From an uncultured Candidatus Poseidoniales archaeon (GTDB taxonomy: Archaea; Thermoplasmatota; Poseidoniia; Poseidoniales; Poseidoniaceae), in contig CACLCM010000004.1 of assembly GCA_902605365.1 (NCBI GenBank), forward strand, positions 1-64,000: 64,000 nt of DNA, written 5' to 3'. This document shows positions 1-9,025 of the stretch, one piece after another. Numbering within the stretch: position 1 is the first letter of the stretch; each line of letters opens with the position of its first letter. The notes under the pieces are model-generated. The model had not been told where the DNA came from. It ran no database searches and saw only the letters and a list, made by a program, of their open reading frames with translations. The translations under genes were made by a program, and so were the position numbers.

Positions 1-705
1 AACTTGGAAGAGGGGTCAATTGTTTACACTGAAAACGAACACTGGGGCCATGTATATTCAGTCCCAGAACATATTGGTGTAACCTCCATTCCGACTCTTG
101 GGATTTTGCAACAGGAATTTTCTATTCAAAATGCAGCTACTACTGCGATCGTTTACGATGATATTCCAAGGTTGCAAAAATTAGGGATTACACACGCAAT
201 TGCATCACCTAAGGGCGTAATGATGCAGTATATTCAGGCCTCTACTCATTGGGAAATGCAGTGGTCGAGTGGCGCATCTACTCTTTACGTCCTTGAAGAC
301 GATAGAATGGTGTCTCATTTCGAGTCGGTTGTAGGCGAAAATATGCGACCTGACCCCTGGGCTGAACAAAGAAGTCGCGACCCGTTTAATTTGGGAGATG
401 AGAGACTATACCTTACTGAAGGCACCCATAACTTTGCAGTTGATGATGCTGAAGCTTACCAAGTCTGTGTAATGACTGAATTTGTCGGTAATGTTGAAGC
501 CGAAATTAATGGCGAGAAATTTCAAGGCTCCGGATGGCACAATTCGTGCTCGTTCGCAGGCGATGGAGAGTTTGAAATCAAAATCATTAGCGATTCCAAA
601 TACTGGATTAATCCCCTGGGTGCATCTGGACGTGGTGATACATTAATCGATGAAACCGGAGTAAGAGTACATTGGGTTGAAATCATCTCTACTGCTCCAT
701 TGTGA
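1..705 (+). CDS. C-terminal part of an unidentified surface or membrane protein (5' partial)
   Basis: The frame is open from the left edge and ends at 705, so only the last ~233 residues are visible. No membrane span, catalytic motif or familiar domain is apparent. The sequence is acidic and rich in aromatic residues, and looks like a beta-rich globular domain. The pattern of short reactive-looking segments followed by a compact beta domain resembles the soluble tail of polytopic glycosyl or oligosaccharyl transferases. That is an inference, supported only by the GT2 dolichol-phosphate-sugar synthase-like gene that starts 26 bp downstream on the same strand. A TTG near the edge could be read as a start, but a true N-terminus outside the window is more likely. 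Function unknown. Confidence 0.55.
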   Translation, partial: NLEEGSIVYTENEHWGHVYSVPEHIGVTSIPTLGILQQEFSIQNAATTAIVYDDIPRLQKLGITHAIASPKGVMMQYIQASTHWEMQWSSGASTLYVLEDDRMVSHFESVVGENMRPDPWAEQRSRDPFNLGDERLYLTEGTHNFAVDDAEAYQVCVMTEFVGNVEAEINGEKFQGSGWHNSCSFAGDGEFEIKIISDSKYWINPLGASGRGDTLIDETGVRVHWVEIISTAPL

Positions 706-731
706 GCGAAAGCCTTGACAGTTAGACCATA

Positions 732-1448
732 GTGCAAGATTTTGTGCCAACTCTATTCATCATGCTTCCCACTCTCGATGAAGAGCGGGCTTTAGCCGAT
801 GTTTACGGTCGTATACCATTTGATGAATTAGAATCAGCAGGCTTTGATTCTAGGGTCGTAGTTGTTGACGGAGGTTCAACCGATAGCACACTTGAGGTTG
901 CTGAAGGTCTCGGATGTTCGATTATCACACAATGGGGTAAAGGAAAGGGGGCGGGTATTCGCCAAGCGTTCAGGAAATTTATCGATAACGATGATGATGT
1001 ATTGGTAATGCTTGACTCGGACGGAACTTATTCGCCAGAAGAGATTCCTAAATTGATTTCTGCATTACCAAAATCTGGTATTGTCATAGGTGACCGTCTA
1101 CGAGGTAACCTTCAGCCTGACGCTATGACTAGTACTAATTGGATTGGAAATCAATTACTGACTTGGCTAGCAGTAGCTTTGCATGGTAAACCAATAAACG
1201 ACTTATGCTCTGGTTTTTGGGTATTCTCTAAAGAAGCGATTAGAAAATTACAACTCAATAGTATGCGCTTCGAGATTGAAGCGGAAATGTACACTTCCTG
1301 CGCATATCGAAATATTCCAATCAGGCATATTCCGATTAGTTATTCAAAGCGAATTGGTGAAGCCAAACTTGGTAGCATCAAAGATGGAGGCTCCATCGCA
1401 AGGAAACTCATCATAAGGAAAATCTTCCCCACGCCCCATGAGGACTGA
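732..1448 (+). CDS. Family 2 glycosyltransferase, dolichol-phosphate-sugar synthase-like
   Basis: A 238-residue cytosolic GT2 enzyme expected to move a sugar from a nucleotide sugar to a lipid-phosphate carrier for glycan or surface-polymer assembly. Visible family motifs are the N-terminal nucleotide-binding loop (IMLPTLDEE, about residues 10-18), VVDGGSTD (about 45-52), the metal-binding MLDSDGTYSPEEIP (about 94-107) and the DLCSGFWVFS segment (about 157-166). There is no C-terminal membrane anchor, unlike many bacterial DPM homologues. Translation starts at a GTG 26 bp after the preceding gene, and the next gene begins 2 bp after its stop, so an operon is likely. The acceptor lipid and sugar cannot be told from the sequence. 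Confidence 0.85.
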   Translation: MQDFVPTLFIMLPTLDEERALADVYGRIPFDELESAGFDSRVVVVDGGSTDSTLEVAEGLGCSIITQWGKGKGAGIRQAFRKFIDNDDDVLVMLDSDGTYSPEEIPKLISALPKSGIVIGDRLRGNLQPDAMTSTNWIGNQLLTWLAVALHGKPINDLCSGFWVFSKEAIRKLQLNSMRFEIEAEMYTSCAYRNIPIRHIPISYSKRIGEAKLGSIKDGGSIARKLIIRKIFPTPHED

Positions 1449-1450
1449 AG

Positions 1451-2413
1451 ATGGGGCGGTATACTGTTGCAATTCTAGGAGCTAGTGGCCTAGTAGCACA
1501 GCGTCTTCAAGAATTGCTTCAAGAACATCCATTTTTTGAAGTTGTAGCGATTGCAGGATCTCCAAAGAATGTTGGATTAATGTTTGATGAATTGGAATGG
1601 AGATTGGAATCACCTCGTCCCAACTATGACATTTTAGTTTGTTCAATGAGTGATATACCCGATGTAGATATTGCATTTTCAGCATTACCTAGCAATGTGG
1701 CGGAAATCGTTGAACCTTCACTTGTTGCCAGAGGTATACACGTTTTCTCGAATGCAAGTGCTTTCCGCAGAGTTGCAGGAATTCCGCTAGTTATACCTGA
1801 AATAAACCCTGAAGCAATGAAGGTTTACGACGGTCATGCTTGTGCAACTAATTGTACCGTAATACCGGTTGTAATGCCAATTAAGGGTCTGATTCCTCTT
1901 GGAATTAAGTCCATTACAATACAAACAAGGCAGGCACTTTCTGGTGCAGGTTGGCGATTACTATTCGATGAGGATGCTTTAGCAGGTGACGTAAATCCGT
2001 TTATCCCTGGAGAAGAAGAAAAATTAGTTGAAGAATTGAAACACCTCTTGGACATTGAAATTCCGGTTTTGGCATCTTGTAATAGAGTTCCACACCCAGA
2101 TGGACACTTTGTTTCATGTGGAGTCGAGATTAGCAGTCCAACAACTATCGAAGAAGTAACTCGAATGATGTTCCTTCCGAGATTGAATTTACCTTCATCG
2201 CCACGAGAAGTTAACATGCTAATCGATGAATCACCCAATCGAGAAGACCACCTCTGGGCGGGTGATGGCATGACTACCACTGTAGGAAATATCCGAGTGG
2301 AAGACAACATCATACGCTTTGATGCATTATCACACAATACTGTGCGTGGTGCCGCTGGTGGAGTTATTTTATTGGCTGAATTTGCAGTACAAGAATCCTA
2401 CATCACCAAATAG
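1451..2413 (+). CDS. asd: Aspartate-semialdehyde dehydrogenase
   Basis: A 320-residue enzyme that reduces aspartyl-4-phosphate to aspartate 4-semialdehyde with NADPH, the branch point to lysine, threonine, methionine and homoserine. The N-terminal Rossmann motif GASGLVAQ begins at residue 10. The catalytic cysteine is Cys135 in the ATNCTVIP segment, and the substrate/proton-transfer group is Arg212 to His219 in NRVPHPDGHF. The order and spacing match the archaeal/fungal branch of the family, and the length is slightly short of the usual 330-360. It lies 2 bp after the GT2 gene, starting ATG-GGG, so it is probably cotranscribed although the pathways are unrelated. No other lysine or threonine gene is nearby. 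Confidence 0.9.
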   Translation: MGRYTVAILGASGLVAQRLQELLQEHPFFEVVAIAGSPKNVGLMFDELEWRLESPRPNYDILVCSMSDIPDVDIAFSALPSNVAEIVEPSLVARGIHVFSNASAFRRVAGIPLVIPEINPEAMKVYDGHACATNCTVIPVVMPIKGLIPLGIKSITIQTRQALSGAGWRLLFDEDALAGDVNPFIPGEEEKLVEELKHLLDIEIPVLASCNRVPHPDGHFVSCGVEISSPTTIEEVTRMMFLPRLNLPSSPREVNMLIDESPNREDHLWAGDGMTTTVGNIRVEDNIIRFDALSHNTVRGAAGGVILLAEFAVQESYITK

Positions 2414-2443
2414 TCAACCTCTCTTCGCCTACATGGTGGTTGC

Positions 2444-3382
2444 ATGGGCGTCACGGCAATGATTCCGAATATGACTTTCCAACAATTGAAAGATGAAGCC
2501 AATTCTCGATGGGGAGAAATCTGGGATGGCAACGCTGCAAGACTTGAAGTCATGCTCCTTTGTCCTCGTAAAGAGAGAAAATTACTGGAGCTTCATGGAG
2601 ATATGATCGACCATGGCCAACCGGTTATGGGAATCTTCCATCGCCCTCGTGCTGAAGCAGACCTGTTGAGCGAACAGGGATTCGACCCTCGGTCTGCATC
2701 TTTCCAATTCGTAAATATTTCAAATGCAGACATGGGACCTTGGATGCAGCAATTGGTCACACAAGAGGGATGGTTGCGCAGCACTGTTGAATTATCACCT
2801 GTTCCTTTCGTAGTAGATATTCCAAATCAGAGGCCGTTTGAGAGACATTCAATCCTCTGCTTCAGACATCCAAGTCTTCCACCACTAGAGAAATACTTCT
2901 TACCGTATCCAATTCATGCATTGGTTGGAAAGGCGTTTGTCTCTCTACCTCGCAGACAGGCAGCAGAACTCGCTCGTCAGCAAGCTGAAATCCTTGGCGT
3001 TGGATTAGCCAAACCTGAACCAGAAATTGTAGAAGTTCCCGTGGTAGAAGAGGTGGTTGAAGTTGAACAAGTTCCTATTGCGGTAGAAGATGCATTCGTT
3101 TCACAGATTATGGATGAGGTTGTCGAAGATGCACCATCTCCTCCAATGGAGCAAGCACCACCCACTGTCGCTGAGGAAAGTATTCCTCTCCCAACAGGAG
3201 TTGTCGAAGTAGACAATACTCCAGCGATAGAAAGGGAATTCCGGAACTTGATTCAAGAACTTCTCGATGCAGGAGTTGACCCGTCAGATATGATGACTGA
3301 CCCTAGGCTTGAAGAGATAACTGAACGAGCATTAGCCCAAAATTTCGAAACCTGGCCAGTGTTCATGCAGATGGTAAGTTAA
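2444..3382 (+). CDS. Conserved-looking unknown protein with acidic Val/Glu/Pro-rich linker
   Basis: A 312-residue soluble protein that I do not recognise. Residues ~5-180 look like a folded alpha/beta domain with several Pro- and Arg-rich turns. Residues ~185-265 form a low-complexity, strongly acidic linker (repeated Val-Glu-Val and Pro-Glu steps). The last ~45 residues resume ordered helices with regularly spaced Leu and Met. There is no signal peptide or membrane span. The ATG start lies about ten bases after a GGTGG-type ribosome-binding sequence. The gene lies between asd and a small zinc-ribbon gene on the same strand, with 30-37 bp gaps, so it is probably part of the same transcription unit. 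A role as a scaffold or adaptor would fit the architecture but is not shown. Confidence 0.75.
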   Translation: MGVTAMIPNMTFQQLKDEANSRWGEIWDGNAARLEVMLLCPRKERKLLELHGDMIDHGQPVMGIFHRPRAEADLLSEQGFDPRSASFQFVNISNADMGPWMQQLVTQEGWLRSTVELSPVPFVVDIPNQRPFERHSILCFRHPSLPPLEKYFLPYPIHALVGKAFVSLPRRQAAELARQQAEILGVGLAKPEPEIVEVPVVEEVVEVEQVPIAVEDAFVSQIMDEVVEDAPSPPMEQAPPTVAEESIPLPTGVVEVDNTPAIEREFRNLIQELLDAGVDPSDMMTDPRLEEITERALAQNFETWPVFMQMVS

Positions 3383-3419
3383 TGCGAGGGTTCAAGGACA
3401 AGTTTGGAGTGGGACAATT

Positions 3420-3632
3420 ATGGCATTCTGTATCAACTGCGGACAAATGCAAGCAGACAATACTCGTTTCTGTAGGTTCTGTGGAAGTCAGCAACCTGGT
3501 GAACAATTAATCGCCAGACTTCGAATGGAAGCCGAATCTATCAGGTACCAAATGCAACAAATGCAAGCACAACAAATGCAGCAAGCAAACTATTCTCAAC
3601 AGCAAGGTAATGACCAAGCAAGACGTTGGTGA
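3420..3632 (+). CDS. Small zinc-ribbon protein with Gln/Met-rich coiled tail
   Basis: A 70-residue protein. Residues 4-22 hold two CxxC knuckles (CINCG and CRFCG), the usual N-terminal zinc ribbon of many archaeal proteins. The rest is a helix rich in Gln and Met (repeats of Met-Gln-Gln/Ala-Gln) that could form a coiled coil. No enzyme domain follows, so it is probably a small structural or interaction module. It lies 37 bp after the unknown 312-residue protein and 5 bp before the METTL5-like methylase (if that starts at 3638), which suggests cotranscription. The family assignment rests on the zinc knuckles alone. Confidence 0.75.
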   Translation: MAFCINCGQMQADNTRFCRFCGSQQPGEQLIARLRMEAESIRYQMQQMQAQQMQQANYSQQQGNDQARRW

Positions 3633-3637
3633 TCAAT

Positions 3638-4186
3638 GTGAAACTTCGCCACTTGGCGATTGCCTTGTCTAAGTTACCTCCTAATCCATGCAATAGCGTG
3701 GAATTAGAACAATACCAAACTGAAGGTAATCTAGCAGCCCTTTGGCTTTCTCAGATTGATGCTAAAGACGGACTGGAAGGAAAGACTGTGCTTGACTTAG
3801 GTGCGGGAAATGGAATCTTAGGCCATGGTGCGCAATTGATGGGATCTAAAGTGACATTTGTTGAATGTGACCCTGAGGCTGCTGAGTTGTGCCGCAAACT
3901 AGGAAATACAATCGAAGGAAGAGTTGGTGAAATCGAATTGCCAAAAGTTGACATCGTAATAACCAACCCTCCGTGGGGTGTACAAACACATGGTGCAGAC
4001 AGGGCATTCATCGATGCAGCGATGGAATGTGCAACTGTTGTTCACATGATGCATAGCGCTTCTGCTACCCATCTTCCCAAAGGAGAGGTTTTGCTTGAAG
4101 GAGAGTTTAGAATGCCTGCAACATATCAGCATCATTCATCCCGAATGGGCACTACTCCCATCAAATGCTGGAGAATTACCCAATGA
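3638..4186 (+). CDS. METTL5-like N6-adenine RNA methyltransferase
   Basis: About 182 residues. The N-terminus with LEQYQTEGNLAALWL matches the METTL5/archaeal small-subunit rRNA adenine methylase family, whose members begin with a short helix and an LEQY-T-x(6)-A segment. The SAM-binding loop is DLGAGNGILGHGA, and the catalytic tetrapeptide is NPPW inside TNPPWGVQTHGADRAF, which fits N6-adenine methylation. Expected substrate: an adenine in 16S rRNA. I prefer the GTG at 3638 (Met-Lys-Leu-Arg start) over the TTG at 3626, because it matches the family start and removes the overlap with the zinc-ribbon gene. Human METTL5 needs a TRMT112-type partner; none is visible here. Confidence 0.85.
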   Translation: MKLRHLAIALSKLPPNPCNSVELEQYQTEGNLAALWLSQIDAKDGLEGKTVLDLGAGNGILGHGAQLMGSKVTFVECDPEAAELCRKLGNTIEGRVGEIELPKVDIVITNPPWGVQTHGADRAFIDAAMECATVVHMMHSASATHLPKGEVLLEGEFRMPATYQHHSSRMGTTPIKCWRITQ

Positions 4187-4231
4187 TAGGGGTTCAAAAG
4201 CAAATAGCCCCCGCCTCAAACATCCCTTCCC

Positions 4232-4248
4232 GTCACCCATAGGGTGAC
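4232..4248 (+). promoter_or_regulatory. Perfect hairpin just upstream of the Csl4-RRM gene
   Basis: GTCACCC (4232-4238), a three-base ATA loop and GGGTGAC (4242-4248) form a perfect 7-bp inverted repeat. It sits 25 bp before the ATG at 4274 that I take as the start of the Csl4-RRM gene, and 45 bp after the methylase stop. It could be an operator, a terminator-like structure for the upstream operon (no T-run follows) or part of the mRNA leader. Function unproven. Confidence 0.4.
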
Positions 4249-4273
4249 TCCCCAAAACATGAGTGTGAAAATT

Positions 4274-5674
4274 ATGGCGAGCATCGTCACCCCAGGAACT
4301 GTAGTCGGTACTGCAGACAAGAATAGCCCCGGAGCGGGAACCGCAGAACAAAATGGCAACTTAATCGCATTGCTAACCGGCACTGTTGTCGAGAATGACG
4401 GTGTCATCAGTATCGATTCTTACAATGAAATGCTTCGTCTCGAAGCAGGCGATATGGTAATTGGTGAAGTTGTAAAACTCAATGAAAAGGCTGGAGAAAT
4501 TAAAGTTCTAAGCGTTGAAGGTAAAGCAAATCGCTCGATTATGGCAGACCAAGAATACGCACAGTTCCACGTCACTAGAATCTGTGACCGTTTCCTTCAC
4601 AATACTGCAGATGGGCTTCGTCGCAGAGACATTGTACGTGCTAAAGTTAGTGAAGCGGGCAATGTAGTTCGAATCGATATGCGTGAAGATGTAAACTGTG
4701 GAGTCCTTTGGGCTCTATGTCCTTCTTGTGGAGACACTTTTGTTGCTGAGCAAAACGGAGATTGGAATGTATCATGCCGTACTTGTGGCGAGCAATCATT
4801 CCGTGCCATGGCCGATGATTTCGGTGGAGAGGCTGGAAAGTCCGCTCTAAACGGTGCTGGAAAGCGCTGGAGTGGTGCTGCTGAAGCTCTATTCGCAAAG
4901 GGAAGTGCTGGACGTGCGACTTTCATTGCAGAAGATGTTCGTGAGGATGGCCGTGAGCGCACTTACTTCAGGTTCGAAGGAAGTGGTGGCGGCGGCGGTC
5001 GAGAACGTAGGCAAAAAGCAGCCCCTGGTTGCAGACTATTCGTCGGCGGTCTATCTCGAGATGTTGAGGATGATGAGTTACGCTCTAAATTCAAAGAACA
5101 TGGTAAAATCACTGACTTTGCACTAATGAAAGATGATGCTGGAAACAGTCGTGGATTCGGATTCATTACTTTCGAAAAGAAAGAAATGGCAGATGCTGCA
5201 ATCGCAGCCCTCAATGGAATCAAAATCAAGGGTCGCAAGATTGGTGTTCGTGATGCTGACGCTCCAAGGGACGAAAAACCACGCCGCAAGCAACCAGATG
5301 GTGCTAGACTCTATGTTGGTAATCTTCCATTCAAAGCAAGTGAAGATGATCTTGCTGCTTTGTTCAAAGACATTTGTGATTCTGCTCACATACACTGGGC
5401 TACAGATAATGCTGGACGCAAGAAAGCATTCGCATTTGTTACAATCATGCCTGAATCAAAGGGCCCGGAAGTTGTAAGCAAATTGAATGGGCACGAAATG
5501 ATGGGAAGACAAATCAAAGTCGACATCTCAAAACCTCGTGACAGAAATCGTGGGAATAAATCTGGTGGCAAACCTGGCGATAATTCTGGTGGCAAATCGG
5601 CTCGTGAATTACGAGCTCTTGCTGAAGAAGAAGCAGACGCTAAGAAAAAGAAACGCCGCCCGAAAAAGGAATGA
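4274..5674 (+). CDS. csl4: Exosome subunit Csl4 fused to two RRM domains
   Basis: About 466 residues. The N-terminal ~220 residues are an archaeal Csl4: the start region with PGTVVGTADKNSPGAG, a central S1-like domain and a zinc ribbon with CPSCGD and CRTCGE. Csl4 is a cap subunit of the RNA exosome and helps recruit RNA and DnaG. After a Gly/Arg linker come two RNA recognition motifs. RRM1 has RNP2 RLFVGGLS and RNP1 SRGFGFITF, both canonical; RRM2 has RNP2 RLYVGNLPF and a degenerate RNP1 (KKAFAFVTI). The tail is Lys/Arg/Gly-rich and probably disordered. Typical archaeal Csl4 is ~180-200 residues, so the fusion more than doubles it. The ATG at 4274 fits the family N-terminus; 4244 (GTG) and 4259 (ATG) are longer options. 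The next gene starts 9 bp after the stop. Confidence 0.88.
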   Translation: MASIVTPGTVVGTADKNSPGAGTAEQNGNLIALLTGTVVENDGVISIDSYNEMLRLEAGDMVIGEVVKLNEKAGEIKVLSVEGKANRSIMADQEYAQFHVTRICDRFLHNTADGLRRRDIVRAKVSEAGNVVRIDMREDVNCGVLWALCPSCGDTFVAEQNGDWNVSCRTCGEQSFRAMADDFGGEAGKSALNGAGKRWSGAAEALFAKGSAGRATFIAEDVREDGRERTYFRFEGSGGGGGRERRQKAAPGCRLFVGGLSRDVEDDELRSKFKEHGKITDFALMKDDAGNSRGFGFITFEKKEMADAAIAALNGIKIKGRKIGVRDADAPRDEKPRRKQPDGARLYVGNLPFKASEDDLAALFKDICDSAHIHWATDNAGRKKAFAFVTIMPESKGPEVVSKLNGHEMMGRQIKVDISKPRDRNRGNKSGGKPGDNSGGKSARELRALAEEEADAKKKKRRPKKE

Positions 5675-5683
5675 GGTAGTAAC

Positions 5684-7414
5684 ATGAGTCAGTCGGAGGA
5701 TGCCTCCTGGCTCGTAATTGATGGCTATGAAGATGAGCCTGCTGCATTTGGTGTACCGCCTTATGTTGGATTTCATATTCGATATATCTGCGGAGTTCTA
5801 GAACAACGTGGAATCCCTTACGAATATCGCACTATTGATTCTTACAGACTCGATCCTCCATCACTAGAAAACCGATTGGGAATTGTCCTATTGGCAGGAG
5901 CGGTAGTGCCTGGTAAATATTTGCGAGGAGCTCCTATCTCACTAAGAGAAACACGTGATGTTATCTCGAAATCTCCCGGCGACATACCTTTTCTTTGTGG
6001 AGGTTGGGCAATAAGGGGATGGAAGCAGCAAGGATGGAGCCCACTAAGGCAAAATCTGTTTTTGTCGCTAAAAGATACCGATGCTACACTCGAACATTTC
6101 CTTGCACAAAATGAATGGAAGCACAAGAAGCGTACAGCAGAACAGTGGACTGACTGGGCTCATCATGGAGCAAGGTCAAAGGCAGTTTCGATGAACCCCG
6201 ATTTGCACGGACCCCTTACCTATGAGGTAGAAGTTTACCAAGGATGTGTCAGGTTCAAACGTGGTTGCAAGTTTTGTATCGAGCCTAAGAAAGGAGTACC
6301 GATTTGGCGAACTCCTGAAGATATCATCGAAGAGGTGAAAATTGCTCATGACATGGGCGTCGAACATATTCGACTTGGAGGAATGACTGACACTTACACA
6401 TACATGGCTGAAGGAGTTGTTGACATGGAATACCCACGTCCAAACCCAGAACCAATAGCTAAACTTCTACACGGGCTGCGTGATGATGAGCGACTAGGTA
6501 TCTTGCATACTGATAACGGAAATCCGTCAATAATCGCTGAACATTTGGAAGAATCCGAGGAGATAACAAAAACTCTAGTTGATACTCTTTCTGATGGTGC
6601 AGTACTATCATTCGGCCTTGAATCTGCAGACCCTAATGTTCACGAAGCAAACTGGCTAAACTGTGATTCTAACCAATTGAAATCTGCTATTGCTCTAATC
6701 AATAAGCATGGACGAGTACGTGGAGAGCGAGGATTACCAAAACTTCTTCCTGGTTTGAATTTCATTGCTGGATTAAACGGGGAGACTAGTCAGACTTACG
6801 ATATCAATCTCAAATTACTTCGTGAACTGAAACAGGAAGGTCACATGATTCGACGAGTGAATATACGTCAGGTTGAAGGGAAAGGATTCCAAGAAATAGA
6901 TAGTACTGATTTCCGCTCATTCAAGAATAGCGTCAGAGAAGAATTCGATGGTCCATTACTCGAACAGATGTTACCTACCGGCACGATACTAAACGATGTT
7001 TGGTGGGAATCGCATGATGGAAGAACAAGACTGCCACGTCACCTTGAGCCAGAGGCAAAAGACTCTGCAATAACCGGTAAAGCAGGTATCACATTTGGCA
7101 GACAAATAGGAGCATATCCTATTCTTGTGGGTATGAATTATCTTGCGCCACTCGAATCATACTCCCAAATCATGGTCACTGGCCATGGAGCTCGTTCCAT
7201 CACTGGAATTGAAACAGGAATCGATTGGCGAGTTGCAACTGAAAAACAATTAGCTGCAATTCCGGGAATTTCCGCTAAAGGTGCTTGGAATTTAATAGGA
7301 GCAAGAGCGAAGGCTCGCTCAAAGAATCGACCACTAGATAGTTTGGAAGATTGGTTTGATTATGCAGGAATGCAGATTCCTGAAATCATCGACATCGAGA
7401 AAATCTTGAATTGA
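5684..7414 (+). CDS. Radical SAM protein with C-terminal helix-hairpin-helix (COG1031-like)
   Basis: 576 residues. The [4Fe-4S] cluster site is the Cys triad in GCVRFKRGCKFC (C-x6-C-x2-C, about residues 188-197), a spacing wider than the canonical C-x3-C-x2-C and characteristic of the archaeal COG1031 group. Downstream are a GGM-like glycine motif (LGGMTD) and conserved Glu/Ser segments of a radical SAM barrel. The last ~80 residues contain a helix-hairpin-helix (AIPGISAKGAWNLIGARAKA), suggesting nucleic-acid contact. Substrate unknown; RNA modification would suit the HhH and the neighbour Csl4 gene, but this is inference. The ATG at 5684 follows a good GAGGTAG ribosome-binding site. The stop abuts the convergent HMG-CoA synthase gene. 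Confidence 0.82.
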   Translation: MSQSEDASWLVIDGYEDEPAAFGVPPYVGFHIRYICGVLEQRGIPYEYRTIDSYRLDPPSLENRLGIVLLAGAVVPGKYLRGAPISLRETRDVISKSPGDIPFLCGGWAIRGWKQQGWSPLRQNLFLSLKDTDATLEHFLAQNEWKHKKRTAEQWTDWAHHGARSKAVSMNPDLHGPLTYEVEVYQGCVRFKRGCKFCIEPKKGVPIWRTPEDIIEEVKIAHDMGVEHIRLGGMTDTYTYMAEGVVDMEYPRPNPEPIAKLLHGLRDDERLGILHTDNGNPSIIAEHLEESEEITKTLVDTLSDGAVLSFGLESADPNVHEANWLNCDSNQLKSAIALINKHGRVRGERGLPKLLPGLNFIAGLNGETSQTYDINLKLLRELKQEGHMIRRVNIRQVEGKGFQEIDSTDFRSFKNSVREEFDGPLLEQMLPTGTILNDVWWESHDGRTRLPRHLEPEAKDSAITGKAGITFGRQIGAYPILVGMNYLAPLESYSQIMVTGHGARSITGIETGIDWRVATEKQLAAIPGISAKGAWNLIGARAKARSKNRPLDSLEDWFDYAGMQIPEIIDIEKILN

Positions 7415-8965
7415 TTACTCGCCAACCCAAGCATAGGTTCGCATTCCTTCTTCATCACCTTGGCTAGCTACATCGACTAGTGCGAATTCGCCTTGTGGAG
7501 TGATGATAGATTCTCTAGCAAGTCCCTTGTGAAGTGCTTCATAGGTTACACGGTCGATTGCCATTCTTCCTTCTAATCTTTCGAATAGATTCCAGCGGCT
7601 TGCGATCTCTCTCCATGTTGGTTGAATCTCAGCCTCAAACACCTTTGCTTTAGCACCAGAACCATATCCGCACAATCCTAGAGTCATATTGTCGAGGTTA
7701 GCATTCTCTTCATAGTCAGCCTCAAAGGTTGACATTAGTGCCAGGAAAATCGAACCAGTATACTGATTTCCAATCAAAGAAGATGCACGCTGTCCCTTCT
7801 CGATTCTATCTTCAACGAATTGTTTGAATGCCTCGGTCTTGGAAACAGCACGACGGTAGCTATCCATCTCCTTCTCCCAGTCCTCAATAGTATCGAAGTC
7901 TTCCTCTAGGGGCATTTGGCCGATTTCTTTTTCAACATCCTTCCATGAATCTAGGTGTTGACGGTCGTGACGGAATACGTCAGGGAACATCCTCTTAGCT
8001 TGGAATGCATAAGGCAAATGCATGATGATTCTAGCCCATTGCTCTGTCATAATAACATCTAATTCAGGGTCGAATCGACCTTGCTTTACCGCCTTCTCAC
8101 TAAAATCGGTAAATGCTTGCTTTACCGCTTCTCGGTAACAACGGTTTGAGAATTGTCCATCGAATACAGGCTCATCTCTGTGAACGTTGACATTTTCTTC
8201 TCCGTGAGCGAATATCCCTAAGCGGCGAACTGTTGATTCTGGTAAATGTTTGATCATAGCCTCTGCCATACCATCTCTAATCGTTGCACCTGCTTCTGTA
8301 GCAAGTTGTAATACGTGGTCGATAACACTCTGAATCGATACTTGTCTTCTTGGCTTAAAGAAGTCATGAACTGGAGTTGTAGATACTCCCCACCTATCTG
8401 GAATTACAATCAGTCGAGGATTGTGGCGAACTAGAAGAGCGCCGCCTCCAGCACCTTGTGTATATTCCCCAGTTGACTCTAAGTCGTATTTTGCATTGTC
8501 AGAGAAAACAACAATTCCCATACGACCGTCTTCCTCGCCTCCACGAGCAACCCAATCTAAGGTGTTGTGAAGAGCATCAACTGCTCCAATACAAGCGAAT
8601 GTCATGTCGACTACGTCGCATCCTCTGAAACAATCTTCGCCAAAGCGCTCACCATAACGGTGAGTTAGCATATCGACGATGTATGTGGCAGTAGGTTTTG
8701 CTCCATCCAAAGCTGATTCTGTTCCTAAGTAAATACGACCTATATCTCTTGGATTAATTCCATTGCGATCAATAAGGCGGCAAACAGCATTTGCACCCAT
8801 AGTAGCAGTATCTTCGTGGACATCAGGAATAGCCATTGCAGCAAGCCCTAATCCTTTGTTCAATTTGCCGAAATCGGCTCCACGCATTTCTGCGAAATCC
8901 TCCATATCCATGTATAAACGTGGAAAATGAAGAGCCATATCGTCGATTCCGACCCTAGCACCCAT
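7415..8965 (-). CDS. mvaS: Hydroxymethylglutaryl-CoA synthase (bacterial/eukaryotic-type length)
   Basis: Condenses acetyl-CoA with acetoacetyl-CoA to HMG-CoA, an early committed step of the mevalonate route to archaeal isoprenoid lipids. Counting from the longer start at 8980, Glu88 lies in LGTESALDGAK (general acid/base), the nucleophile Cys130 in TFACIGAVDAL, and a HLPYAFQAKRM segment supplies the conserved His. STGEYTQGAGGGALLV and IGNQYTGSIFLALMS also match the family. At about 516-521 residues it is much longer than typical archaeal enzymes (~350) and carries the C-terminal segments of the bacterial/eukaryotic branch. I favour ATG 8965 over 8980 because it shortens a glycine leader; either is possible. 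It is transcribed divergently from the SMUG1 gene. Confidence 0.85.
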   Translation of the reverse strand: MGARVGIDDMALHFPRLYMDMEDFAEMRGADFGKLNKGLGLAAMAIPDVHEDTATMGANAVCRLIDRNGINPRDIGRIYLGTESALDGAKPTATYIVDMLTHRYGERFGEDCFRGCDVVDMTFACIGAVDALHNTLDWVARGGEEDGRMGIVVFSDNAKYDLESTGEYTQGAGGGALLVRHNPRLIVIPDRWGVSTTPVHDFFKPRRQVSIQSVIDHVLQLATEAGATIRDGMAEAMIKHLPESTVRRLGIFAHGEENVNVHRDEPVFDGQFSNRCYREAVKQAFTDFSEKAVKQGRFDPELDVIMTEQWARIIMHLPYAFQAKRMFPDVFRHDRQHLDSWKDVEKEIGQMPLEEDFDTIEDWEKEMDSYRRAVSKTEAFKQFVEDRIEKGQRASSLIGNQYTGSIFLALMSTFEADYEENANLDNMTLGLCGYGSGAKAKVFEAEIQPTWREIASRWNLFERLEGRMAIDRVTYEALHKGLARESIITPQGEFALVDVASQGDEEGMRTYAWVGE

Positions 8966-9025
8966 CAAACCCCCACCCACCCCTTACCCTATTTCACGGC
9001 ATCGGACGATTTGAGGTACGGAGAC

